Part shown: piece by piece, positions 17,136-26,300 of the stretch
Layout: each line of letters begins with the position of its first letter
Numbering within the stretch: the first letter of the stretch is position 1
Assembly: GCF_040546765.1 (NCBI RefSeq)
Contig: NZ_JBEPOK010000001.1
Coordinates: forward strand, 3,658,001 to 3,722,000
Reading direction: 5' to 3'
From: Arthrobacter sp. OAP107
GTDB lineage: Bacteria; Actinomycetota; Actinomycetes; Actinomycetales; Micrococcaceae
DNA length: 64,000 nucleotides
Position numbers and translations under genes: made by a program
Notes under the pieces: model-generated
What the model saw: only the letters and a program-made list of their open reading frames with translations
What the model was told of the DNA's origin: nothing
Database searches by the model: none

Positions 17136-18517
17136 GCGTGTCCTACGTTGAAGGTGCGGTCCCCGAAATGAACTGTGGTTCCGGGGCTGACAAATGCGGG
17201 CACGCCCGGCTGCAGCGCCGTGCGCATGCCGTCGGGTGTGGTGACGGCGCTGCCGTTGGTCGAGTGGCGGTCGGTGACCCAGACACCGGTGCCGTCCGTG
17301 AGCAGGTGAAGGTGCGTCTTGGAAATGGTCCTGCCCGGGTCCGGGACGGGCAGCAGCTGCGCCTGCGATTCCCCGGCGGCAGGGGCGGGGTTGCGCCCGA
17401 TGAGGACGGTGCGTTCCAGGCGGAAGTCGCGGCCGTCGTCGAACGTTATCCTCAGCACCGCCTCGGGCGCGTCCTGGCGGACCCCGGCGCGCACCTGGGT
17501 GCGGTCCATGGCGTCGTCCGGGTGAACAGGGAGATCCGGGTGAACGGCGGAGGTAGGTGAGGTGTTGCGGGCAGGCGGTGCCGGGTCGACCGGGGCTTGG
17601 GAAGCGACGGTGGTCGGGGCAACGGGGGCCCGGGAAGCAACCGGGGAGGCCACCTGCTGCACCGGGGGCAAGTCCAGGGGCGCGAAGCTGTAAGGGCCTT
17701 CGATGCCGCCGGTAGCTACCGGGTTGCGGCCGTTGGCGACGTCGAAGACCAGGGTTTTGGCGGCCCGGTCGTGCCATCCGCGGAGCCTGCCGTTAGGGTC
17801 CCAGGCGCTGGAGACCGCCACGACGACGGCCCAGGCCGCGCCGAGCAGCAGCAGGGGTCCCAGGATCAGCGGGGCGGAGTCGAACCATTTGAAGACCGCG
17901 ACCAGTACTGCGGCGAGGACGGCCAGCAGGATGCCGGCGCCGGTCACGATGCCCCGCAGGAACACAGCTCCGAGGCCCGGCCCGTAGCCGTCCTTGTCGG
18001 CGCTGCGGATGCCCATCAGCTGGTTGCCGATGGTGTTGCCTGAGCGGCCCTCGACACTTGCGACGGCGAACGCGTACACAAGGGTCAGTCCGGCCCCGAT
18101 GCTGCCGAGAATGGTCAGCAGGCTTGTGTCGTAGATGATGAGGCCGGCGCTCCGCTTGCTGGTGATGCCGGCGAACCCGAAGGACAGCAGAACCGTCAGG
18201 ATGGCCACCGGCAAAAGCCAGTCGAGGACGGCTGCGCCGAGGCGCTTGCCCGGCGCCGCCGGAACCAGCGCGAGAGTGCCTGACATGTCCGTTCCTTCCC
18301 CCAGCCCTACCGGGATGCTACCGGGAATCGGAACGGCTTGCCTCCCGCCGCGGCCGGCCATGACGGCGCGGCCGGGCAGGGCTCCCCTGTTGGGCAGCGG
18401 GGTGCCGCACGCACGGCAGAAGCTTGCCCCGGTGCGGACCGGCTGCCCGCAGCGCAGGCATGGCCCCGTCCCCTCGCCGGCTAAAGGCCTGTCCCCGGTC
18501 ACAAATGCACCGCTCAC
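17132..18517 (-). CDS. Zinc-ribbon/RDD/FHA membrane protein
   Basis: 461 residues with three parts. A zinc ribbon near the N-terminus (CLRCGQPVRTGASFCRACG), an RDD membrane domain with several helices (GKRLGAAVLDWLLPVAILTV; then MGIRSADKDGYGPGLGAVFL), a Pro-rich linker, and a C-terminal FHA domain (VLIGRNPAPA, ISKTHLHLL, DRHSTNGSAV). It could recruit phosphorylated proteins to the membrane. GTG start overlaps the TGA of the transglutaminase-like gene; the 3' end overlaps the PP2C start. The gene therefore sits in an unbroken coupled series. Confidence 0.9.
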   Translation of the reverse strand: MSGAFVTGDRPLAGEGTGPCLRCGQPVRTGASFCRACGTPLPNRGALPGRAVMAGRGGRQAVPIPGSIPVGLGEGTDMSGTLALVPAAPGKRLGAAVLDWLLPVAILTVLLSFGFAGITSKRSAGLIIYDTSLLTILGSIGAGLTLVYAFAVASVEGRSGNTIGNQLMGIRSADKDGYGPGLGAVFLRGIVTGAGILLAVLAAVLVAVFKWFDSAPLILGPLLLLGAAWAVVVAVSSAWDPNGRLRGWHDRAAKTLVFDVANGRNPVATGGIEGPYSFAPLDLPPVQQVASPVASRAPVAPTTVASQAPVDPAPPARNTSPTSAVHPDLPVHPDDAMDRTQVRAGVRQDAPEAVLRITFDDGRDFRLERTVLIGRNPAPAAGESQAQLLPVPDPGRTISKTHLHLLTDGTGVWVTDRHSTNGSAVTTPDGMRTALQPGVPAFVSPGTTVHFGDRTFNVGHA

Positions 18518-20955
18518 CGCCGGAACCCCCGTGCGGCCAAGGCAGTCCGGGCCTCAGCCAGCAGCGACCGCGGCGAGAACCGCGCCTGCTGCCTCCGCCA
18601 GAATCCAAGCGTTCCGGTCATCTCCTTGAGCGAGCCGTCCACGACGTCCCAGTACTCCAGCACCTCATCCTCACTGGGCTGGCCCGCCCCGAAGATGGAG
18701 GCGTCGGCCCGGTGCGCCAGCAGGGTTGTGGTGGTGCCGGTGGCGGGGAATGCTTCGGCGACTACCGCCGCCGTTTCGCGCCTGGTCGCACCGGGGTCCA
18801 CGGCGGCACCCATGTCCGTTGCCAGGCTGAGGACCTCGTTCCAGCCGCCGCCGACGCGCCGGGCGGGATCGCCGCCGGTGAACCGCGCCTTCCGGCGCCG
18901 GGACTTGAGCAGGGCGATGAGCAGCAGCGGCAGGGCGAGAACGCCGACGGGAACCATGGCGATGCCGATGGCCGTCAGGATGGGACCCCAGAGCAGCCAG
19001 GGGTTGTTCTTCTTCTCGTCGGCGTCGAGCGCGTCGGGAGAGGAGTCCGGCGGCAGGTCGGCCGGTTCCTGCGGCGGTGGCGGCGGCTGCAGGACCTGGG
19101 GCTTGGGCTTGGACCTGTTTTCCGGATCGGGCGGGATGGGAATGTTGTCCTTGGGCGGCGTGGGGTCGAAGGCCACCCAGCCCATCCGGTCGAACGCCAC
19201 CTCCACCCAGGCGTGCACGTCCTTGCCGAGGATCCTGATCTCCCCGGCGCCGTTCTCCGGGCTCTTCGGGTCCGGGTAGAAGCCCATGACCACGCGCGAC
19301 GGGATGCCCAGGTGCCGCAGCATCAGGGACATCGCCACGGCATACTGCTCATCGTCGCCCAGCATCTGCTTGGCGGTCAGCAGGTCACGGATGCGCGCCG
19401 CGCCGTGCCCGGAGACGCTGGGGAGCTGTCCGTCGGCGATGAGCCCGTTGCTGAACGCGCCTTTCTTCTGGAAATACGCCTCGATCTGCCGGACCTGGTC
19501 CACGGCCGTCGGGGCATCCGCGGCCAGGTCATTGGCCTGGGCGCCCACCACGGGCGGCACGTCGGTGGGGTCGGGCAGGCTGACCTTGGCAAAGTCGTAC
19601 TGAGTCAGTTGCCCGTGCTCGAGCTTCACCGGATCCGAGACCTGGACGGTGTAGGTATCACCCCGGGACAGGCCCTTGGTGGTCACGGCAGTGTCGGTTC
19701 CGGAGTTGAAGTACAGCCCCGAGGCAGCGGCGGACGAGCCCGGGCCGAAGCTGAGTCCGGTGGTCCTCCGGCCGCCCGGGACGAAGTAGCCCTGGTAGTC
19801 GTCAATGGTGATGTCCAGGCTGTAGTCGTCCGTCGGCACTGCATCGGTGGAGCCGGCCAGCGTGTTGATCGATTTCGCATCGCCCACCTTGCTGAAGCTG
19901 CCGGAGCCGTTGGGGTCCATCGTGTAGTTGGTGCCGTTGAAGGAATCGAGCGCGCCGAGCCGGACCCGCGCGTCCTTGGGCAGCCCCTTGACGGTGAACA
20001 GGGCGTCGTCCTTTTTGTCCTTGACGAAGTTGCGGAAGCTCGCCAGCGGCGTGACGTAGGCCTTGGGGTCGAAGGGCGGTACGACGACGTTGCGGAGGAC
20101 GCGCCGCTCGTCACCGGCGGCGAGGAGCGGTGATACCGCCGCGGTGATTCCCACCGCCGCCGCCAGGACGGCGGCGCCGGCCGCCAGGCGGCGCATGCGC
20201 GCCTTCCCCGCCGTGCCGGCGTCGTGCTGGGGACGGTTCACCGACACCTTGTGGGTGTCGCGCCGGCGCAGGACGTCACGCCGGAAGGTGGCCCAGGCGA
20301 TGCCCGCCACCGTCAGCGCGATGCCCCTTTCCACGGTCAGGAACCCGGCGTTGGTGCTAAAGGCGATGCCTGTGACGAACAGAACCAGGACCGGCAGCAG
20401 CGGCCAGTAGGGGCTCCGGATCCGCCAGGTCAGCACGCCGGCGGCAACTGCCGTGACGAGTGCGCTCAGGAAGGGGACGATCAGCACGCCGCCGGCGGTG
20501 CCCACGGGCACTCCAACGGTGAGCATGTCCTTCCACGAAAAGACGACGCCGAGCAACAGCGTCCGCAGCGATTCGAGGCTGGGGAGGAACCCGGCGACGG
20601 CGGCGTCGGGCACTGCCAGGGCCGTCCCCAGCAGCAGGTAGGCGCCGAAGGCCAAAGCCATGGTGATCAGGAGCCCCAGCCTGAAGTGTGCGTTTCCGGC
20701 AGCGATGGCCAGTCCCAGGATGATCCCGCCAACGCCGGCAACCAGGTAATGGGGGTCGCCGCCGAAGCTGAGGCTGAACCCCAGGACACCGAGCCCGAGC
20801 AGCGCGGTGAGGGCACCGCCATCGAGCACGAAATGCCACAAAGGCCGGCCGTCGGCGAAGGCGGAGCCGGCACCAGGCCGGCCTGAACGGCGGGCCCTGT
20901 CCGAACGGTCTTTCCGGTCTGGACGGCGGGGGCGGAGACCCGTGGCCTCACTCAT
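18514..20955 (-). CDS. Transglutaminase-fold membrane protein, Cys missing
   Basis: 813 residues: about six N-terminal membrane helices, an external transglutaminase-like core, one more helix (LLWGPILTAIGIAMVPVGVL) and a C-terminal cytoplasmic domain. This is the TgpA/YebA layout. In the core the active-site region reads GDDEQYAVAMSLMLRHLG where active enzymes have G-x-C-x-Q; Asp replaces the nucleophilic Cys (near residue 534). The His (HAWVEV, near 581) and Asp (AFDPTP, near 594) are kept. The protein is therefore probably a binding or structural module, not a crosslinking enzyme. Linked to MoxR and DUF58, as in many bacteria. ATG start overlaps the DUF58 stop (ATGA). Confidence 0.9.
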   Translation of the reverse strand: MSEATGLRPRRPDRKDRSDRARRSGRPGAGSAFADGRPLWHFVLDGGALTALLGLGVLGFSLSFGGDPHYLVAGVGGIILGLAIAAGNAHFRLGLLITMALAFGAYLLLGTALAVPDAAVAGFLPSLESLRTLLLGVVFSWKDMLTVGVPVGTAGGVLIVPFLSALVTAVAAGVLTWRIRSPYWPLLPVLVLFVTGIAFSTNAGFLTVERGIALTVAGIAWATFRRDVLRRRDTHKVSVNRPQHDAGTAGKARMRRLAAGAAVLAAAVGITAAVSPLLAAGDERRVLRNVVVPPFDPKAYVTPLASFRNFVKDKKDDALFTVKGLPKDARVRLGALDSFNGTNYTMDPNGSGSFSKVGDAKSINTLAGSTDAVPTDDYSLDITIDDYQGYFVPGGRRTTGLSFGPGSSAAASGLYFNSGTDTAVTTKGLSRGDTYTVQVSDPVKLEHGQLTQYDFAKVSLPDPTDVPPVVGAQANDLAADAPTAVDQVRQIEAYFQKKGAFSNGLIADGQLPSVSGHGAARIRDLLTAKQMLGDDEQYAVAMSLMLRHLGIPSRVVMGFYPDPKSPENGAGEIRILGKDVHAWVEVAFDRMGWVAFDPTPPKDNIPIPPDPENRSKPKPQVLQPPPPPQEPADLPPDSSPDALDADEKKNNPWLLWGPILTAIGIAMVPVGVLALPLLLIALLKSRRRKARFTGGDPARRVGGGWNEVLSLATDMGAAVDPGATRRETAAVVAEAFPATGTTTTLLAHRADASIFGAGQPSEDEVLEYWDVVDGSLKEMTGTLGFWRRQQARFSPRSLLAEARTALAARGFRR

Positions 20956-22322
20956 GCTGCAGCCTTTCGCAGGACGGAGGGAAGGTCGGCGAGGTCACCG
21001 ACCGTGAGCACGGTCAGGTCGCCGATGTTGGCGCGGGCGGGGGCGGAGCCAAGGTCCACGAGCACGGCAAGGCTCCGCACTCCGGGCGGCACCGACGCGG
21101 CGGCCGAGCGGAGCTGGGTGGGCGTCACTTGGCTGCCCACCACGAAGAAGACCACCGAGGCGTTTGGAACTGTGTCGGCAAGCGTGCGGGCGAGGTCGAC
21201 GGCGGTCTTCCGCAGCGGGGTGCCGACGATCCGGGTCATGTCGTCCAGCATGTTCCGGCCGGTCTCGCAGCGCAGGGGGCCGGACTGGGTCAGGACATCC
21301 AGTTCGCGCTGTTCACGGATGGCCTGCCGGCCGATCGACGCGGCTGCCGATATGGCCAGCTCGAATTCCTCTTCGGACGCGTACTCGTCCGTATTGGTGG
21401 ACAGCGAAATGGCCAGGTGGGCGCGGCGGGTTTCCTCGAACTGGCGGACCATGAGTTTGTTGGTCCGGGCGGTGGTTTTCCAGTGGATGTGCCGCCGGTC
21501 GTCCCCCGGGACGTAGTCGCGCAGCGCGTGGAAGGACACGTCCGCGCTGGACAGCTCGGTGGTGGGCATGCCCTCAAGGTCGCGGATGAACCCGGCCGCG
21601 GAACCGGCCAGCGCCACCGTGCGGGGGTGGACGTAGAGGTCCTCCGGTTCGGTCCAGAGCACCTGCCGGCGGAGCAGGTGCAGCGGATCGGCCCGGACGG
21701 AGCGCACCGGACCCACAACGATGACCGCCCTGCGGGCCGTGGGGATGGTGAAGAGATCCTCGTGCACCTGCTGCGGCTTCATCCGCGGAAGGTGGAAGAC
21801 GGCCGTCGCCGCCCCGACGGGCAGTTCAAGGTCAGCGGGCAGGAGCGGCCGGGCCGACGTGTTGGACACGGCGATGCTTCCGACGGCGCTGTCCCCCACA
21901 GCCACCCTGGTCCGGGCCAGGTCGAGCACCACGCCGTAGGAGGACCGGCCCAGGATGAACCCGACGGCGATGACGAAGAGCACCAGCGCCGCAATGGCTG
22001 CCGCTTTGGCCTCCTGCCAGCCGAAGGCGTTTCCGGCCGCCCACAGAAGAACCGCGGCGGCCAGCACGGACCAGCCAAGAACGCTGACCACGGCCAGGAC
22101 AGGGCGAACACGGCGGCCCCACACGCCGTCGGCCATCCGCCAGGCCGGACCAAGCGCCAGGCGCGCGGTGCTGCCGGCGTCCGACCACACCCGTAGCTTC
22201 GGCATCCGGACCGTAGGCAGCTGCACACTGGGCAGTTGCACCTTAGGCAGCCGCGCCTTAAACCGCTGCACTTTGGACGGCCGCACCCTAGACGGCGGCG
22301 CGCTGCTGCGGCGCCGCGACAT
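20952..22322 (-). CDS. DUF58-domain membrane protein
   Basis: 456 residues. Two helices near residues 75-125 (VLAVVSVLGWSVLAAAVLLW and AAIAALVLFVIAVGFILG) precede the DUF58 core, recognised by RDYVPGDDRRHIHWKTTART. DUF58 proteins carry a vWA-like fold and work with MoxR ATPases in assembling or maturing membrane complexes. ATG at 22322 overlaps the MoxR 3' end by 35 bp. Residues 10-44 are seven consecutive pentapeptides of the form [LPM]-P/S-x-[VAL]-[QR], encoded by 15-bp repeats. A later Met (in RMPKLRV) is an alternative start that would drop most of the repeat. Confidence 0.88.
   Translation of the reverse strand: MSRRRSSAPPSRVRPSKVQRFKARLPKVQLPSVQLPTVRMPKLRVWSDAGSTARLALGPAWRMADGVWGRRVRPVLAVVSVLGWSVLAAAVLLWAAGNAFGWQEAKAAAIAALVLFVIAVGFILGRSSYGVVLDLARTRVAVGDSAVGSIAVSNTSARPLLPADLELPVGAATAVFHLPRMKPQQVHEDLFTIPTARRAVIVVGPVRSVRADPLHLLRRQVLWTEPEDLYVHPRTVALAGSAAGFIRDLEGMPTTELSSADVSFHALRDYVPGDDRRHIHWKTTARTNKLMVRQFEETRRAHLAISLSTNTDEYASEEEFELAISAAASIGRQAIREQRELDVLTQSGPLRCETGRNMLDDMTRIVGTPLRKTAVDLARTLADTVPNASVVFFVVGSQVTPTQLRSAAASVPPGVRSLAVLVDLGSAPARANIGDLTVLTVGDLADLPSVLRKAAA
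22191..22295 (-). repeat. Seven 15-bp repeats in DUF58 N-terminus
   Basis: Encodes PSRVR, PSKVQ, RFKAR, LPKVQ, LPSVQ, LPTVR and MPKLR in succession. The DNA units share a CTGCACNNTGGGCAG-like core on the plus strand. The basic, proline-spaced segment precedes the first membrane helix. Confidence 0.75.
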
Positions 22323-23259
22323 CGGCCAGGACACGCCCCAGGACGGCTTCGGCCGTGGCCCCGGAGAACTCGGCCTCGGGGTCCATGACAAAACGGTGGG
22401 TCCAGACGACGGCCGCGAGGTCCTTGATGTCGTCCGGCAGGACGAAGTTGCGTCCCTGGCTCGCGGCCCAGACCTTCGCCGCCCGGACCATGGCGAGGGC
22501 GCCGCGCACCGACACACCCAGGCGGGTCTCGGGAGCGTTGCGGGTCTCCTCGCAAAGCCGGGAGATGTACTCCAGCACCGCGGTGTCGACGTGCGTCGTG
22601 GCGGCCAGGTCCGCCATGTCGGCCACGGCCTGCGTGGTGATGACCGGCTGCAGGTCCCGGGAGCGGTCCTTGAGGTTGGTGCCGCCCAGGAGCTGGACGG
22701 TGGAGGCGTGGTCCGGGTACCCGATGGAGGTCTTGATCAGGAAGCGGTCCAGCTGCGCCTCGGGCAGCCGGTAGGTGCCGGCCTGCTCGATCGGGTTCTG
22801 GGTGGCCAGCACCATGAACGGGCGGCCGGCTTCGTAGGTGGTGCCGTCCACGGTGACGCGGGACTCCTCCATGACTTCCAGCAGCGCGGACTGCGTCTTG
22901 GGCGAGGCCCGGTTGATCTCGTCGGCAAGGACGATGTTGCTGAAGATCGGTCCCTTGTGGAATTCGAACCGCTGGGTCTTCTGGTCGTAGATGGTCACGC
23001 CGGTGACGTCCGAGGGCAGCAGGTCAGGGGTGAACTGGATTCGGCTGTTGGAGCCCTGGACCGTGGCTGCGAGGGCCCGGGCCAGGGAGGTCTTGCCGGT
23101 GCCGGGGGCGTCTTCGAAGAGGACATGGCCTTCGGCGAGCATCGCGGTGAAGGTCAGGCGGATGACGTGGGCTTTGCCCAGGACGGCCTGGCCCACATTG
23201 GCGACGAGCTTCTCGAACGTCCCTGCAAACCAGTCGGCCTGCTCGCTAGTCATTGTCAT
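22288..23259 (-). CDS. MoxR-family AAA ATPase
   Basis: 323 residues. AAA core: Walker A EDAPGTGKTS, Walker B IVLADEINRA, and the MoxR signature LATQNPIEQAGTYRLPEAQ with sensor residues, then an AAA lid. MoxR ATPases act as chaperones for vWA/DUF58 partners. The ATG at 23259 has AGAGGA six bases upstream; a second ATG at 23253 is less well placed. The next gene in the run, 79 bp upstream, encodes the giant Ig/FN3 protein; the following one encodes DUF58. Confidence 0.95.
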   Translation of the reverse strand: MTMTSEQADWFAGTFEKLVANVGQAVLGKAHVIRLTFTAMLAEGHVLFEDAPGTGKTSLARALAATVQGSNSRIQFTPDLLPSDVTGVTIYDQKTQRFEFHKGPIFSNIVLADEINRASPKTQSALLEVMEESRVTVDGTTYEAGRPFMVLATQNPIEQAGTYRLPEAQLDRFLIKTSIGYPDHASTVQLLGGTNLKDRSRDLQPVITTQAVADMADLAATTHVDTAVLEYISRLCEETRNAPETRLGVSVRGALAMVRAAKVWAASQGRNFVLPDDIKDLAAVVWTHRFVMDPEAEFSGATAEAVLGRVLADVAAPQQRAAV

Positions 23260-23338
23260 GGTTGTTCCTCTTCTGTGTTATTCCAGGCATGTTCGTCCTC
23301 AGCAGGGCGCGGCTCGGCAACCTCACCGCAGTCAATTT

Positions 23339-26300
23339 TCAGCACTGGCCCACGCCCGGCCCGCGGATGTCCACCGTGGTGCCCTTGACGTACCAGCCCT
23401 TGTGCGGCCCGCCGTCCATCAGATACCAGCGGGTTCCGTTGTTGTAAATTTCGGACCAGCAGGTGGTGGGAATCCAGCCGTCGGAGTAGGACACCCAGTT
23501 GGCGTCGCTGCCGCCGCAGCTGCGCGTCGCGGCGTTGTACCGGTCGGGGACACCGGGCTTGCCCGGGCAGCTGTTGTTGTCGGACTGCTTGACCCTGACC
23601 TCAGTCAATGGTGGAGTCGGATCAGCACCGGAGGTGGCGACTGCAGAACCCGGCTGACCGCAGTCCTTGTCGCCGTCGGTTCCGTTGCACGCACGGACCT
23701 GAAGTGTGTGCCTTTGGTTCCAGCCTCCGGCATTGCGGCTGTATTGCCGGTCAAGACCCACGGACCTGAATCCAGTGCCATCAAAGTTGACCTCGTACCT
23801 GTTGATGACCCGTCCATTATCATTCGGCCTGTTCCAGGTCCAGTGAACCTGAGTGTCTCCCTTGACAGAATTTTCACCGGAAACCGACGGAGAAGCGGGC
23901 TGACCGTAGGGAACACCGGAGCCGATTATCTTGCCATCACCTGAAATGTTGTTCTTGGTGGAGTAGGCAATGATGTTTACCGTGACCTTCTTCCCGTTCG
24001 GCTGCCCGTAGATGGTACCGCCGGGGGCCGTGATGGGGCCCGATCCGTACGCCGTGGACCAGCGGTAGCGAATCTCTGATGCTTCCGACCCGTTCCGCTG
24101 GGCCTGGGTCAGTGGAGTAAAGGCGACCTTCAGCTGCCCCGTGCTTCCCGCCGGCCATACGCTCCCGCCGTTTACCGTACCAGGCTTGCCGGCAGCCCGG
24201 ATGGGAGCGGACTGTGCACTGGTTCCGGACGTCCCGGCCTTGTTAGTGGCCGAGACGGTGAACGTGTAGTCCGTCTCGGAGTTGGGCACAGTAACGTTCA
24301 GGGAGGTCCCCGACGCTACTTGCTGGCTCTTGAGCACTGTCCCTGCGCGCAGTGTGGTGAGTGTGTATGAGGAAACGGCGTCTCCATTGTTGTTCGGCGC
24401 CGCCCAGCTCACCTGCAGCTGGCTTTGGTTGTCCACCGGCTGGGCACCTGCAACCCTGGGTGCTGCAGGCGCTACCGGGACGCCAGCCGGCACCTCGGCC
24501 GCGGAGTAGGTGCTCCATTCCGACGGGTCCTTGGCATCGTTCCGGGCGAGGACGCGCACCTTGTAGGCCACGCCGTTGGTGAGCCCCTTCCAGACGTAGC
24601 TGGTGGATGTCAGGTTCTGGATTTGCGGGTTCTGGCCGCTGGGGGCCGGCGAGATTTCCAGATCGTACGACTTGACCGGCGACCCCTTGCTGGCCGGCGC
24701 CTTCCAGGCGACGGCGAGCTGCTTGTCGCCGAACTTCAGCGACGGAGCGAGCGGCATCTCGGGTTTGACGTCGGGCCGGACCTCGGCCGAAGCCGGTGAA
24801 CGGCCGGACTCGCCGAATTCGTTCGTCGCGGTCACCTGGAAGTGGTATTTCGTGTTGTTGACCAGGTTGTTCAGGGTGCACGAGTTGGCCGGGCAGTCCT
24901 GCTTGTAGCCGCCTTCGCCGTACACCGTGTACGTCGTGATCGGCGACCCCCGGTCAGCGGGAGCCGTCCAGTTCAGCAGCGCAGTCCGGTCACCGACGCT
25001 TTGTGCCTGCGGCGTGGTGGGCGCCAGCGGCTTGTCCTTCACCGTGAGCCGGATGCGGGCGGTGGCGTACCGGGACGAGTCCTCGGTCTTGTCCCCCACC
25101 GTGTAGGACACGATCAGGGTGCCGGAGAACCCGGCCGACGGCGTGACCGTCACCGAGTCGCCGCTGATGGCGGCAGTGCCCTGGCCTGTTTCGGTGGCGA
25201 CGCCGATGATCTTCAGCGCGGTGTCCGGGAACGGGTTGGCATCGTTCGCCAGCACCTTGACCGTCACCGGCTTGCCGGCCGCGGCGTTTTCTTCCACGTC
25301 GTCGTTGGCGACAGGCTTGGCCCGGTTGGTTGCCGTCACCGCGAGCCGGAACGTGGCAGTCGATTCAAGGCCGCGCGGGTCTTTGGCCTTCACCTGCACG
25401 GCGCCTCCGTCGCCTGTCCGCGCGCCATCCTTGGCGGAGACCTTGAGTGAGGCGCCGTCGATGGCCACGTTGAAGCCCTGGGGTACCGCGCCGGCGATCT
25501 CGTACTTCATGTTCGCGGCGTCGTCCCCGTCCGGGTCCGTCGTCAGCTTCGCGAGGTCTGCCGAGGCGGAGTCGCCCAGCGGAACATCCACCGAGGCGCC
25601 GAGCAGCACGGGCGGGTTGTTCCGGTTGGGGTCGGGAAGCACCTTTGTGCGGATGCTCAAAGTGGACTTGAGTCCGGCGGCGTCGTCAGGGCCGGTACCG
25701 TCCGTCACTTCGAAGGTGATGGACCCGGGCCCCACATAGTCCCTGTCCGCCGTGTACCGGACGGCGGTGCCGCTGCCGGCCACCGGGTTGCTGCCGTCCG
25801 CACCGATGAGTTTGATCCGGTCGGTCTGGGTCAGCCGGGGCGTGCGGCCGTCCCGCACCTTGACCCACTCGGCAAGGTCGGCAGTCACGGACTGGCCCGC
25901 GACCACTTCGAGGACCTCGTCCTTGGCAAGGGTGGGAACCTGCTGGCCGAGGCCCGGTACCCAGATGATCGCCGTCGACTTCTGGCCGTCCACGTCCTCA
26001 ACGGTGTAGGGCACCAGCTGCGGCTGCTCGGTCAGCTCGATGATCATGTTGCCGTCCGGCCCCGGGCGCGCGGTCTCCGCGGTGCTGCTGACTTTCAGGT
26101 TCTCGCCGACGCCGTCAGGGTCCTCGTCGTTCTTGAGGACGGGGACGTCGACGGCGGTCTTGCCGAGTGTCTGCGCGGAGGTCACCCGGTCATCCCGGGC
26201 GATCGGTGCCTGCAGCGGAACGTTGCTGTCCACCATCATCCGGATGGCCGCCTGCGCGGAGGCTCCGCGGTCGTCGGCCACCGTGTAGCGGACGTTGACG

